A DNA stretch of 45,357 bases from Halomonas ventosae (GTDB taxonomy: Bacteria > Pseudomonadota > Gammaproteobacteria > Pseudomonadales > Halomonadaceae). The stretch covers positions 1-45,357 of the forward strand of contig NZ_SNWH01000020.1 in the NCBI RefSeq assembly GCF_004361885.1, in the 5' to 3' direction. Numbering within the stretch: position 1 is the first letter of the stretch; each line of letters begins with the position of its first letter. Made by a program: the position numbers and the translations under genes. The notes under the pieces were generated by a model. That model was not told the DNA's origin and ran no database searches. It worked only from the letters and a program-made list of their open reading frames with translations. This document shows positions 8,418-17,078 of the stretch, piece after piece.

Positions 8418-8460
8418 GCGGCGGTCTCCGCGGCCGACGGGGGTATCAGGGTAGGGCCTA

Positions 8461-9255
8461 TCAGGCCATGGTGTCGACGATGCCGCCCTCGACGCGCAGC
8501 GCCGCCCCTGTGGTGGCGCTGGCCTGTTCGGAGGCCGCGTAGACGCACATGTGGGCGACCTCCTCGGGAGTGGCCAGGCGCTGGATGATCGACGAGGGGC
8601 GATTCTCCTGAACGAAGCGTGCTTCCAGGGCTTCCTGCGAAATGCCCTGTTTCTCGGCGGCCTGCCGGAGCATGTCAAGCACCCCTTCGGAGCGGGTCGG
8701 CCCGGGCAGGATGGCGTTGACGGTAACGTGGGTGCCGCTGAGCACCTTGGCCAGGCCGCGCGAGAGCGATTGCATGGCGGACTTGGTCATGCCGTAGTGG
8801 ACCATTTCGCTAGGAATGTTGAGCGCCGACTCGCTGGAGATGAACTGGATGCGCCCCCAGTCGCGCTGCTTCATGCCTCGGGCGTAATGGCGCGACAGGC
8901 GCACCGCGCTCATCACATTGACGTCGAAGAACGTCTGCCAGGTGGCATCGTCGATCTCGAAGAAGTCCTGGGGGCCGAAGATTCCCACGTTGTTGACCAG
9001 GATGTCGGTGTCCGGCCGGGCGTCGATCAGCGCCTGACAGCCTTCGGCCGTACCCAGGTCGGCGGCCACCCCCGACACGCGGGCATTGGTTGCAGCCTGC
9101 TTGATTGACTCGATCGCCGCGTCGACACGGGCCTGAGTGCGGCCGGTGACGGTGACCTCGGCGCCGGACTCGGCCAGCTCCCGGGCGATGGCGAAGCCGA
9201 TACCGGCGGTGGACCCCGTGACGATGGCGCGCTTGCCGGAAAGATCGATATGCAT
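8461..9255 (-). CDS. SDR family oxidoreductase
   Basis: A 264-residue short-chain dehydrogenase with TGSTAGIG (residues 13-20), NNVG (usually NNAG) and catalytic Ser141, Tyr154 and Lys158 (YGMTK). PGPTRSEGVLDML follows, and it ends RVEGGIVDTMA. The ATG at 9255 is preceded by AAGGAGG, a strong ribosome site that fixes the start. The protein resembles FabG-type oxidoreductases annotated generically; no substrate can be assigned. It is transcribed away from the AST operon, sharing a 220-bp divergent region, and probably leads a two-gene unit with the methyltransferase. Confidence 0.85.
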   Translation of the reverse strand: MHIDLSGKRAIVTGSTAGIGFAIARELAESGAEVTVTGRTQARVDAAIESIKQAATNARVSGVAADLGTAEGCQALIDARPDTDILVNNVGIFGPQDFFEIDDATWQTFFDVNVMSAVRLSRHYARGMKQRDWGRIQFISSESALNIPSEMVHYGMTKSAMQSLSRGLAKVLSGTHVTVNAILPGPTRSEGVLDMLRQAAEKQGISQEALEARFVQENRPSSIIQRLATPEEVAHMCVYAASEQASATTGAALRVEGGIVDTMA

Positions 9256-9432
9256 GGACTGCCTCCTTGTCGTCAGCGGGCTGAACAAGGCCCGCCTGAT
9301 GTGTTGCCCAGGAACAGCATGGGGCAGATAGCGAATTCTTCAAGCGGCGGTCGCGCAAAAGGCGCCGTCAGATCTCGACGCTTTTCATAACTCGCCGTCC
9401 CATCGCTGAAAGCTTACCGCAGCCGGGCTCCC

Positions 9433-9438
9433 TATACT
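9433..9438 (+). promoter_or_regulatory. candidate -10 element of the AST operon promoter
   Basis: TATACT, one base from the sigma-70 consensus TATAAT, lies about 40 bp upstream of the astC start in the divergent SDR/astC region. No good TTGACA-like -35 is present at the usual spacing; the best is a weak AGCTTA about 16 bp upstream. A weak -35 fits an activator-dependent promoter, as for arginine catabolism under ArgR in pseudomonads, but no operator could be recognised by eye. Confidence 0.4.
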
Positions 9439-9452
9439 CGAGAGATCAATGA

Positions 9453-10694
<1,242 letters not shown>

Positions 10695-10738
10695 GCCGCC
10701 TCGCAGCCGTCGATCCCCTGTCTTGTGGAGACCCTGCC

Positions 10739-11827
10739 ATGCTGGTCATACGCCCCGTCCGCCCGGCGGACCTGCCGGCCCTTGAGCGACTTGCTGGCAG
10801 CGCGACGCCAAGGCTGACCAACCTGCCGGCTCACCGCGACCGCCTGGAGGAGCGCATCGCCCGCTCCCAGCGGGCCTTCACCGCCGAGGTCGAGGTACCC
10901 GGCGACGAGCACTACACCTTCGTGCTCGATGACCTGGCGCGTGGCGAGGTGGCGGGTACCGCCACCATCCGGGCCCAGGCCGGTGCCCGCGAGGCCTACT
11001 ACACCTATCGCCAGGAGACGCTGATCCACGCCTCCCAACAGCTCGACGTGCGGCGCGAGGTGCCGACCCTGTCGCTCTCCCATGAGGTCTCCGAGGCGAC
11101 CCTGCTCTGCGCCCTGTCGCTGGATGCCCGCTACACGGGCACCAGCGCCGAGAGCCTGCTGCGCCGGGCGCGGCTGATGTTCATCGCCCAGTATCCGGAG
11201 CGCTTCGCCGCGATCCTGGCGATGGCCTTTCCTGGCTACCTGGATGAGCAGGGCGAGTCGCCGTTCTGGAACAGCGTGGGGCGTCACTTCTTCGTGCGCG
11301 ACTACCAGGAGATCAACTACCTGGCCGGAGTGCGCTCGAAGAGCTTCATCGCCGAGGTCATGCCGCAGTTCCCGCTCTACCTGGCGCTGCTCACCCGCCA
11401 GGCCCGGGCCGCCATCGGTCGCGAGCATCCCGACCACGAGCCGGCCTTGACCGAGATGCTGGCCGAGGGCTTCCTGCGCTCGCGCCACGTGGACATCTTC
11501 GATGCCGGCCCGGTGATCAAGGGCGAGCGCGAGCGCCTGGCCAGCTTCCGACGGGCCGCCTGGCACCCGGTGCGCATCCGTCCCGCCCACGCGCTGCCCG
11601 ACGCCGAGCCGGCGATGGTCGCCAACCAGCGCCTCGGCGATTTCCGCTGCGTGGTGGCGCGCTATGCGCTGTCGCCCACCGGCCAGCTGATGCTCTCCCC
11701 GGCGCATGCCGAGCGGCTGGGCGTGGAGGAGGGGCGCGCCGTGCTGGTGGCCCCCCTGGCCCTGTCCGGCGGGGGAGATGGCAGCGTCGACGCCCATGAT
11801 CCAGGCTATGACGAGGGAGAGCTGTGA
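10739..11827 (+). CDS. aruF: arginine N-succinyltransferase, alpha subunit (AruF)
   Basis: A 362-residue AstA-family acyltransferase that succinylates arginine with succinyl-CoA, the first AST step. It starts LVIRPVRPADLPALERLAG in the GNAT-like manner and has the family blocks DEQGESPFWNSVGRHFF and SKSFIAEVMPQFPLY, then HVDIFDAGP. The ATG at 10739 follows TGTGGAG and gives the conserved N-terminus. It is one of two adjacent AstA homologues here; in Pseudomonas aeruginosa AruF and AruG form the enzyme together, and order and sequence suggest the same here. The stop codon overlaps the aruG start by one base, indicating translational coupling. Confidence 0.9.
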   Translation: MLVIRPVRPADLPALERLAGSATPRLTNLPAHRDRLEERIARSQRAFTAEVEVPGDEHYTFVLDDLARGEVAGTATIRAQAGAREAYYTYRQETLIHASQQLDVRREVPTLSLSHEVSEATLLCALSLDARYTGTSAESLLRRARLMFIAQYPERFAAILAMAFPGYLDEQGESPFWNSVGRHFFVRDYQEINYLAGVRSKSFIAEVMPQFPLYLALLTRQARAAIGREHPDHEPALTEMLAEGFLRSRHVDIFDAGPVIKGERERLASFRRAAWHPVRIRPAHALPDAEPAMVANQRLGDFRCVVARYALSPTGQLMLSPAHAERLGVEEGRAVLVAPLALSGGGDGSVDAHDPGYDEGEL

Positions 11828-12873
11828 TGCGTATTCGAGCGATCGCCGAAGGCGACCTGGACGAGTTGCAGGCCCTGGCGCGGGAAACCGGGGTGGGCTT
11901 CACCTCGCTACCCGACAACCGCGACTTCCTGGCGGCCAAGATCGCCTCGACGCTGGCCGCCTTCGAGGAGCGCACGCCGCAGGACCAGCGGCTCTACTTC
12001 TTCGTGCTGGAGGACGAGGCGAGCGGACGGTTGGCCGGCTGCTGTGCCATCGAGGGCCAGGTGGGGCGCGAGATCCCCTTCTACCACTACCGGCTCGGGA
12101 CCCTGGCCCATTCCTCGGTACAGCTCGACCTGCACCGCACCATCGACACCCTCTTCCTGAGCTCCGATCACACCGGCGATGCCGAGGTGGCCTCGCTGTT
12201 CTTGCGGCCGGAGTACCGCGGCACCGACCGCCGCCATGAGCGCAACGGCGCGCTGCTGTCGATGGTGCGCTGGCTGTTCCTGGCCGAATTCCGCGACCGC
12301 TTCCCCGACAAGGTGCTCGCCGAGATGCGCGGGGTCTTCGACGACCAGGGGCGTAGCCCCTTCTGGGAGTGCCTGGGCAGCCACTTCTTCCCGCTCGATT
12401 TCGCCGAGGCCGACAAGCTCACGGGGCTTGGCCAGAAGAGCTTCATCGGTGAGCTGATGCCCAAGTTCCCGATCTATACCCCCTTCCTCAGCGAGGCGGC
12501 GCGGGCCTGCATCGGCCAGGTCCACGAACACACTCGCCCGGCGCTGGCCATGCTCAAGAAGCAAGGCCTGCGCTGGGAGGGCTACATCGACATCTTCGAC
12601 GGCGGCCCCACCGTGGAGGCCTACATCGACGACGTGCGCGGCGTGCGGCTTTCGCGGCGCTGCCGGGTCGAGGTCAAGGCCGGCAGCCTGGAGCATACGC
12701 CACGGCCGCGCTGGCTGGCGGCCACCACTGGCATGGCCGGCTTTTGTGCCGCCTGGCTGGGACGCGGGCCCGATGCGGCAGGCGTGGTGACACTGGACGA
12801 GGCTGAGGCGCATCGGCTGGAGGTCGCCTCCGGCGACACACTGCGCATACTGGACACCGAGGAGGAGGCGTGA
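11827..12873 (+). CDS. aruG: arginine N-succinyltransferase, beta subunit (AruG/AstA)
   Basis: A 348-residue AstA-family protein, the second subunit of arginine succinyltransferase. It carries the GNAT-like start MRIRAIAEGDLDELQALA, LRPEYRGTDRRHERNG, DDQGRSPFWECLGSHFF, QKSFIGELMPKFPIYTPF and YIDIFDGGP. These blocks match its upstream neighbour AruF in order, so the pair arose by duplication. The ATG at 11827 sits in a TGATG overlap with the aruF stop, and its own stop forms another TGATG with astD. It is closer to the single-subunit AstA of enterobacteria in motif conservation, judged by eye. Confidence 0.92.
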   Translation: MRIRAIAEGDLDELQALARETGVGFTSLPDNRDFLAAKIASTLAAFEERTPQDQRLYFFVLEDEASGRLAGCCAIEGQVGREIPFYHYRLGTLAHSSVQLDLHRTIDTLFLSSDHTGDAEVASLFLRPEYRGTDRRHERNGALLSMVRWLFLAEFRDRFPDKVLAEMRGVFDDQGRSPFWECLGSHFFPLDFAEADKLTGLGQKSFIGELMPKFPIYTPFLSEAARACIGQVHEHTRPALAMLKKQGLRWEGYIDIFDGGPTVEAYIDDVRGVRLSRRCRVEVKAGSLEHTPRPRWLAATTGMAGFCAAWLGRGPDAAGVVTLDEAEAHRLEVASGDTLRILDTEEEA

Positions 12874-14342
12874 TGAAGGCAAGACGACAGCTGCTGATCG
12901 GCGGCACCTGGCTGGATGGCGAGGGCGACGCCTTCACCAAGCACGACCCGGTGGCCGGGGATGGCCTCTGGGAAGGCGGTGCCGCCACCGGGGGCCAGGT
13001 AGTGGCCGCAGTGACAGCCGCCCGGGTCGCCTTCCTGGCCTGGGCGCGCACCCCCTTCGACGAGCGTCAGGCACTGGTCGAGCGCTTCCGCGAGGTGCTG
13101 GAGCGTCACCACGAGGCGCTGGCCGCCGCCATCGCCCAGGAGACCGGCAAGCCGCTCTGGGAGGCCCGCACCGAGGTCGGCGCGATGATCGGCAAGGTAG
13201 CGATCTCGATCCACGCCTACCAGGAGCGTACCGGCGAGCGCAGCCGCGATCTGGGGGATACCACCGCCGTGCTGCGCCATCGCCCTCACGGGGTGATGGC
13301 GGTCTACGGCCCCTACAACTTCCCCGGCCACCTGCCCAACGGGCATATCGTGCCGGCGCTGCTGGCCGGCAATGCCGTTGTCTTCAAGCCCAGCGAGCAG
13401 GCCCCGCTGACCGCCGATCTTACCCTGCAGTGCTGGCAGGAGGCGGGGCTGCCGGATGGCGTGATCAACCTGGTGCAGGGCGCCGCCGCGACCGGCCAGG
13501 CGCTCTCGGCGAACCCCGGCATCGATGGCCTGCTGTTCACCGGTAGCGCCCGGGTCGGGGGCCTTTTGCATCGCCAGTTCGCCGACCAGCTGGACAAGAT
13601 CCTGGCCCTGGAGCTCGGCGGCAACAACCCGCTGGTGGTGAAGGACGTGCCCGACCAGGAGGCGGCCGTATTGACCATCCTGCAGTCGGCCTTCCTCTCC
13701 GGCGGCCAGCGCTGCACCTGCGCCCGGCGGCTGATCGTGCCCGAGGGCCAGGTGGGAGACCACCTGCTGGATGCCCTCAGTGGCGCCATCTCACGGCTGC
13801 GGGTGGCCGGCCAGTTCAGCGACCCTGCGCCCTTCTATGCCGGCCTGGTGAGCGTGGCGGCCGCCGATGGCCTGCTCAAGGCCCAGGATGATCTGGAGGC
13901 GCTGGGGGGCACGGTGCTGGCGCGCATGGCACGCCTCGAGAGCGGCACCAGCCTGCTCAGCCCGGCGCTGATCGACGTCACAGGCCTTCCGGTACCCGAC
14001 GAGGAGCACTTCGGGCCGTTGCTCAAGGTGCATCGCTACCGCGACTGGGACGAGGCGATGGCACTCGCCAACGACACCCGCTATGGCCTCTCCGCCGGGC
14101 TGATCGGTGGGGAGCGCGATGATTGGGACGACTTCCTGCTGCGCATCCGCGCCGGTATCGTCAACTGGAATCGTCAGACCACTGGCGCCTCCGGCGACGC
14201 GCCCTTCGGCGGCGTCGGCGAGAGCGGCAACCATCGCCCGAGTGCCTACTACGCCGCCGACTATTGCGCCTATCCAGTCGCCTCCATGGAGAGCGAGGCG
14301 CTGGTGCTGCCCGAGACGCTGCCGCCGGGGGTGACGCTATGA
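12873..14342 (+). CDS. astD: succinylglutamate-semialdehyde dehydrogenase (AstD)
   Basis: A 489-residue NAD-dependent aldehyde dehydrogenase for the fourth AST step, oxidising N-succinylglutamate semialdehyde to N-succinylglutamate. It has the ALDH substrate-tunnel stretch [28 protein letters not shown] for NAD binding, the general base Glu247 in [13 protein letters not shown] and catalytic Cys281 in [11 protein letters not shown]. The length is typical. The ATG overlaps the aruG stop (TGATG). The stop overlaps the astB start (ATGA), so translation of the set is coupled. Confidence 0.95.
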   Translation: MKARRQLLIGGTWLDGEGDAFTKHDPVAGDGLWEGGAATGGQVVAAVTAARVAFLAWARTPFDERQALVERFREVLERHHEALAAAIAQETGKPLWEARTEVGAMIGKVAISIHAYQERTGERSRDLGDTTAVLRHRPHGVMAVYGPYNFPGHLPNGHIVPALLAGNAVVFKPSEQAPLTADLTLQCWQEAGLPDGVINLVQGAAATGQALSANPGIDGLLFTGSARVGGLLHRQFADQLDKILALELGGNNPLVVKDVPDQEAAVLTILQSAFLSGGQRCTCARRLIVPEGQVGDHLLDALSGAISRLRVAGQFSDPAPFYAGLVSVAAADGLLKAQDDLEALGGTVLARMARLESGTSLLSPALIDVTGLPVPDEEHFGPLLKVHRYRDWDEAMALANDTRYGLSAGLIGGERDDWDDFLLRIRAGIVNWNRQTTGASGDAPFGGVGESGNHRPSAYYAADYCAYPVASMESEALVLPETLPPGVTL

Positions 14343-15718
14343 GCCAGCCGGCCCCGGACGTGCGCGAGGTCAACTTTCTTGAGGTCAACTTCGATGGCCT
14401 GGTCGGCCCGACCCACAACTATGCCGGCCTGGCCCTGGGCAACGTCGCCTCTATGACCCACGGTGGGCTGGAGGCCAATCCCCGGGAGGCCGCCCTGCAG
14501 GGCCTGGGCAAGATGAAGGCGCTGATGGAGGCCGGCTATGCCCAGGGCGTGCTGCCGCCCCAGCAGCGCCCCGACCTGGGGGCGCTGCGACAGCTCGGCT
14601 TCGCCGGCAGCGATGCACGGGTGCTGGTGCGTGCGGCGGGCGAGGCGCCGCAGATCCTGCGCGCGGTGTGCTCGGCCTCGAGCATGTGGACCGCCAATGC
14701 CGCCACGGTAACGCCCTCCGCGGATGCCCCGGATGGCCGGGTGCATGTCACCCCAGCCAACCTGCAGTCGAGCTTCCACCGCTGCCTGGAGCCGCCCACC
14801 ACCGCCCGGGTACTGGCAGCGATCTTCGCCGATGAGAGACGCTTCGCCCATCATCCGGCATTACCGGCGACCCCCGCCTTCTCCGACGAGGGCGCGGCCA
14901 ACCATACTCGCCTCGCCGCGGATTACGGCGAGCCCGGAGTGCATCTCTTCGTCTATGGCCGGGTGGCCTTCGGCTGGGGCGCCGAGGATAGCGTAGCGCC
15001 CCGGCGCTATCCGGCGCGCCAGACCCTGGAGGCGAGCCAGGCGATTGCCCGCCAGCACGGCCTCACGGCGTCCCAACGGGTGTTCGCCCAGCAGCACCCC
15101 GAGGCCATCGATGCCGGCGTCTTCCACAACGACGTGATCAGTGTGGGCAACGGCCCGGTGCTGCTCTATCACGAACGAGCCTTCCTCGACGAGCAGGCCA
15201 TCCTGAACGAGCTGAGAACCAAGATGGCCACGCCGCTGGTGCCGATACGTATCCCCGAAGCGGCGGTCAGCCTCGAGGACGCCGTGGCCTCCTACCTCTT
15301 CAACTCCCAGCTGCTCTCCAACTCGGACGGCAGCATGACGCTGGTGGTGCCCGGGGAGTGCCAGGAGCGCGAGAGCGTCTGGCGCACCCTTCAGGATCTT
15401 CTGTTGGCCGGCCACAATCCCATCAGCGAGGTGGTGGTCCAGGACGTCAAGCAGAGCATGCGCAATGGCGGAGGCCCCGCCTGCCTGCGCCTGCGGGTGG
15501 TGCTCTCGGCGGCCGAGCGTGCGGCCCTCTCCGGGCGTGTGCTGCTGGACGACGCCCTGCACGGCGAGCTTACCGCCTGGGTCGAGCGTCACTACCGCGA
15601 CCGCCTGGCTCCCCAGGACCTGGCCGACCCGCAGCTTGCCGAGGAGACGCTGGCGGCGCTGGATGAGCTGACGGGGATTCTGGCTATCGGTGCTGTCTAT
15701 CCCTTCCAGCTGGGCTGA
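14339..15718 (+). CDS. astB: N-succinylarginine dihydrolase (AstB)
   Basis: A 459-residue amidinotransferase-fold hydrolase that converts N2-succinylarginine to succinylornithine, ammonia and CO2 (second AST step). It has the family start [20 protein letters not shown], then [15 protein letters not shown], the conserved [18 protein letters not shown] and, near the end, [12 protein letters not shown] carrying the catalytic cysteine (Cys382). The ATG at 14339 makes a 4-base ATGA overlap with the astD stop; the same frame is open far upstream but only by overlap with astD. About 10 residues more than E. coli AstB are found at the N-terminus. astE does not follow: only a GNAT remnant is present. 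Confidence 0.94.
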   Translation: MSQPAPDVREVNFLEVNFDGLVGPTHNYAGLALGNVASMTHGGLEANPREAALQGLGKMKALMEAGYAQGVLPPQQRPDLGALRQLGFAGSDARVLVRAAGEAPQILRAVCSASSMWTANAATVTPSADAPDGRVHVTPANLQSSFHRCLEPPTTARVLAAIFADERRFAHHPALPATPAFSDEGAANHTRLAADYGEPGVHLFVYGRVAFGWGAEDSVAPRRYPARQTLEASQAIARQHGLTASQRVFAQQHPEAIDAGVFHNDVISVGNGPVLLYHERAFLDEQAILNELRTKMATPLVPIRIPEAAVSLEDAVASYLFNSQLLSNSDGSMTLVVPGECQERESVWRTLQDLLLAGHNPISEVVVQDVKQSMRNGGGPACLRLRVVLSAAERAALSGRVLLDDALHGELTAWVERHYRDRLAPQDLADPQLAEETLAALDELTGILAIGAVYPFQLG

Positions 15719-16150
15719 GCCCGTTGAAGATCCTGCGGCTGGACGCCGACGCGCCTCACCTGAAACGCGTCGCGGCCTGGCAGCAGGCCGAGTGGTTTCA
15801 CCCCAGCCCCGGCGAGCGGCAGTGCGGCCAAGGGCGCTATGCTGCCGCCCCACTGAACAGGGAAATACGATGTGACGGGCGTGATACTGGCCTGTCGCTC
15901 GCTCGCACTATATCTCTCAACTCTCAATCCCTCGACTCTCACGCAGTTTCCTGCCGGAATGGGGAGCATTCGCTTACGCGAGGGGCCTGGCCTTCGATCT
16001 CACCCAGACCGATCTTCCTGCCGTATCGTGCCTTCTGAAGCAGGTGGGCCGACCAGGCCAGGGAAGAACGCTGCTACGGGCTGGCTTCATGCTGCTAAAA
16101 TGGCCAGACAGGTGCTATCCGGGGCCCATATTGCTATCCTTGCTCTTCTT
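15719..16150. pseudogene. GNAT N-terminal remnant and degraded spacer after astB
   Basis: Five bases after astB, a TTG opens a frame reading KILRLDADAPHLKRVAAW, then QQAEWFHPSPGE. The pattern of a short strand followed by a W-x-x-x-EW helix resembles the start of some GNAT acetyltransferases. Similarity stops after about 30 residues, and the frame then runs through low-information sequence to 16038. No other gene is supported in the 430 bp before the acyltransferase. A short AAGAAGGAG on the plus strand near 16155 leads only to a 12-codon frame. The acetyltransferase call is weak. Confidence 0.3.
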
Positions 16151-17026
16151 TTAAGAAGGAGAATAAGAGGCTTTTATAATGCTTGAGTGCTCATCAACTT
16201 GGTTTTTAATTTCTTGATATATGCATTGATGAAGCGGGTAAAGTGCGTGTTGGACCCCTGAAATGGCCAATGAGCGGTTTATATAAAAAACATTTCGTTT
16301 GCCATGAAACTCAAATGTTTCCCCGAGCCGAATAAACTCAAAGCCTGATTTTCTTAGCAGTCTTGGAAGCGTGGGAGCCATCATCGCATACATGTGTCTG
16401 TTACCCATAATTTCTGCGAGTGAGTAAGCTGCAAGAAAAATACTGATGAGAATGAGTGGGGAAACTTCCTTCACGCTCTCAGGCAAGGGAGGTAGCTCCT
16501 GACATGATTTTTTGTAATTAAAACTATTTTGGCTGACCCTAAACTCCTTTGAGATGGCAAGTCGAGAGGCCTCACAAATATACTCTCTCGGCAACATGTT
16601 TGGGTGGAGTGTAAGGTGAGAGATTCCCTCGTTTCCATGTTCTTCCACTGGAAGCTTTCTATAGCCTTCTCCATTTGGATTTTGTGTGGTCACAATTCTG
16701 AAGCAACCAGCTGTTTTATCCGTTCGCTTGTGGGTAAGTATGCAGTGATAAGATGAGCTATCATATTCATCGGACTCTAAGTTGTTGTCTTTTTCCTGCA
16801 TTTTGTATCCGAGCTCTTGAACAAAGACCTCATGGCGAAGTGCAAGAGATTTTTCGATATCTTCTGGTGTTGATGCAAGCTTGAACGTGAACTCTCTCAT
16901 GAATTTCTTGATGAGTTCGTCCTGCAGTTCAAGATTAGCCTTATCAAAAGGCACTGCAAGATTGACACTGCTCTGCGCGGTGACGGCATTGCTTCTATGC
17001 TTGTACCAGTTGCTATGCGGCATCAT
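16151..17026 (-). CDS. PEP-CTERM/exosortase-associated-type acyltransferase (N-acyl amino acid synthase-like)
   Basis: A 291-residue protein resembling the acyltransferases found beside exosortase loci and the FeeM/LuxI-like N-acyl amino acid synthases of the GNAT fold. Supporting pieces in order: LALRHEVFVQELGYKM, an acidic ESDEYDSSSYHCILTHKRT, AGCFRIVT, ICEASRLAISKEFRV, a hydrophobic ILISIFLAAYSLAEIMG helix, and GFEFIRLGETFEFHGKRNVFYI. AAGGGA precedes the ATG at 17026. The gene is clearly AT-richer than everything around it, with long A/T runs and codons such as AAA and ATT, indicating recent transfer. It is the last gene of a minus-strand set behind the GGDEF/EAL sensor (52-bp gap). No exosortase or PEP-CTERM substrate is in the window. 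The product is not known. Confidence 0.75.
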   Translation of the reverse strand: MMPHSNWYKHRSNAVTAQSSVNLAVPFDKANLELQDELIKKFMREFTFKLASTPEDIEKSLALRHEVFVQELGYKMQEKDNNLESDEYDSSSYHCILTHKRTDKTAGCFRIVTTQNPNGEGYRKLPVEEHGNEGISHLTLHPNMLPREYICEASRLAISKEFRVSQNSFNYKKSCQELPPLPESVKEVSPLILISIFLAAYSLAEIMGNRHMYAMMAPTLPRLLRKSGFEFIRLGETFEFHGKRNVFYINRSLAISGVQHALYPLHQCIYQEIKNQVDEHSSIIKASYSPS

Positions 17027-17078
17027 AATTTCCCTTGGTTAAACACCCGTTACTAATGGCAGTCGAAGTTTCTCTAGG

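Noticed and set aside
12621..13763. 380-codon minus-strand frame opposite aruG and astD
   Set aside because: It crosses two well-supported coupled genes on the other strand and has no recognisable product.
16151..17026. LuxI-type acyl-homoserine lactone synthase
   Set aside because: The protein is longer than LuxI, lacks a LuxR partner, and fits the exosortase-associated acyltransferase pattern better.
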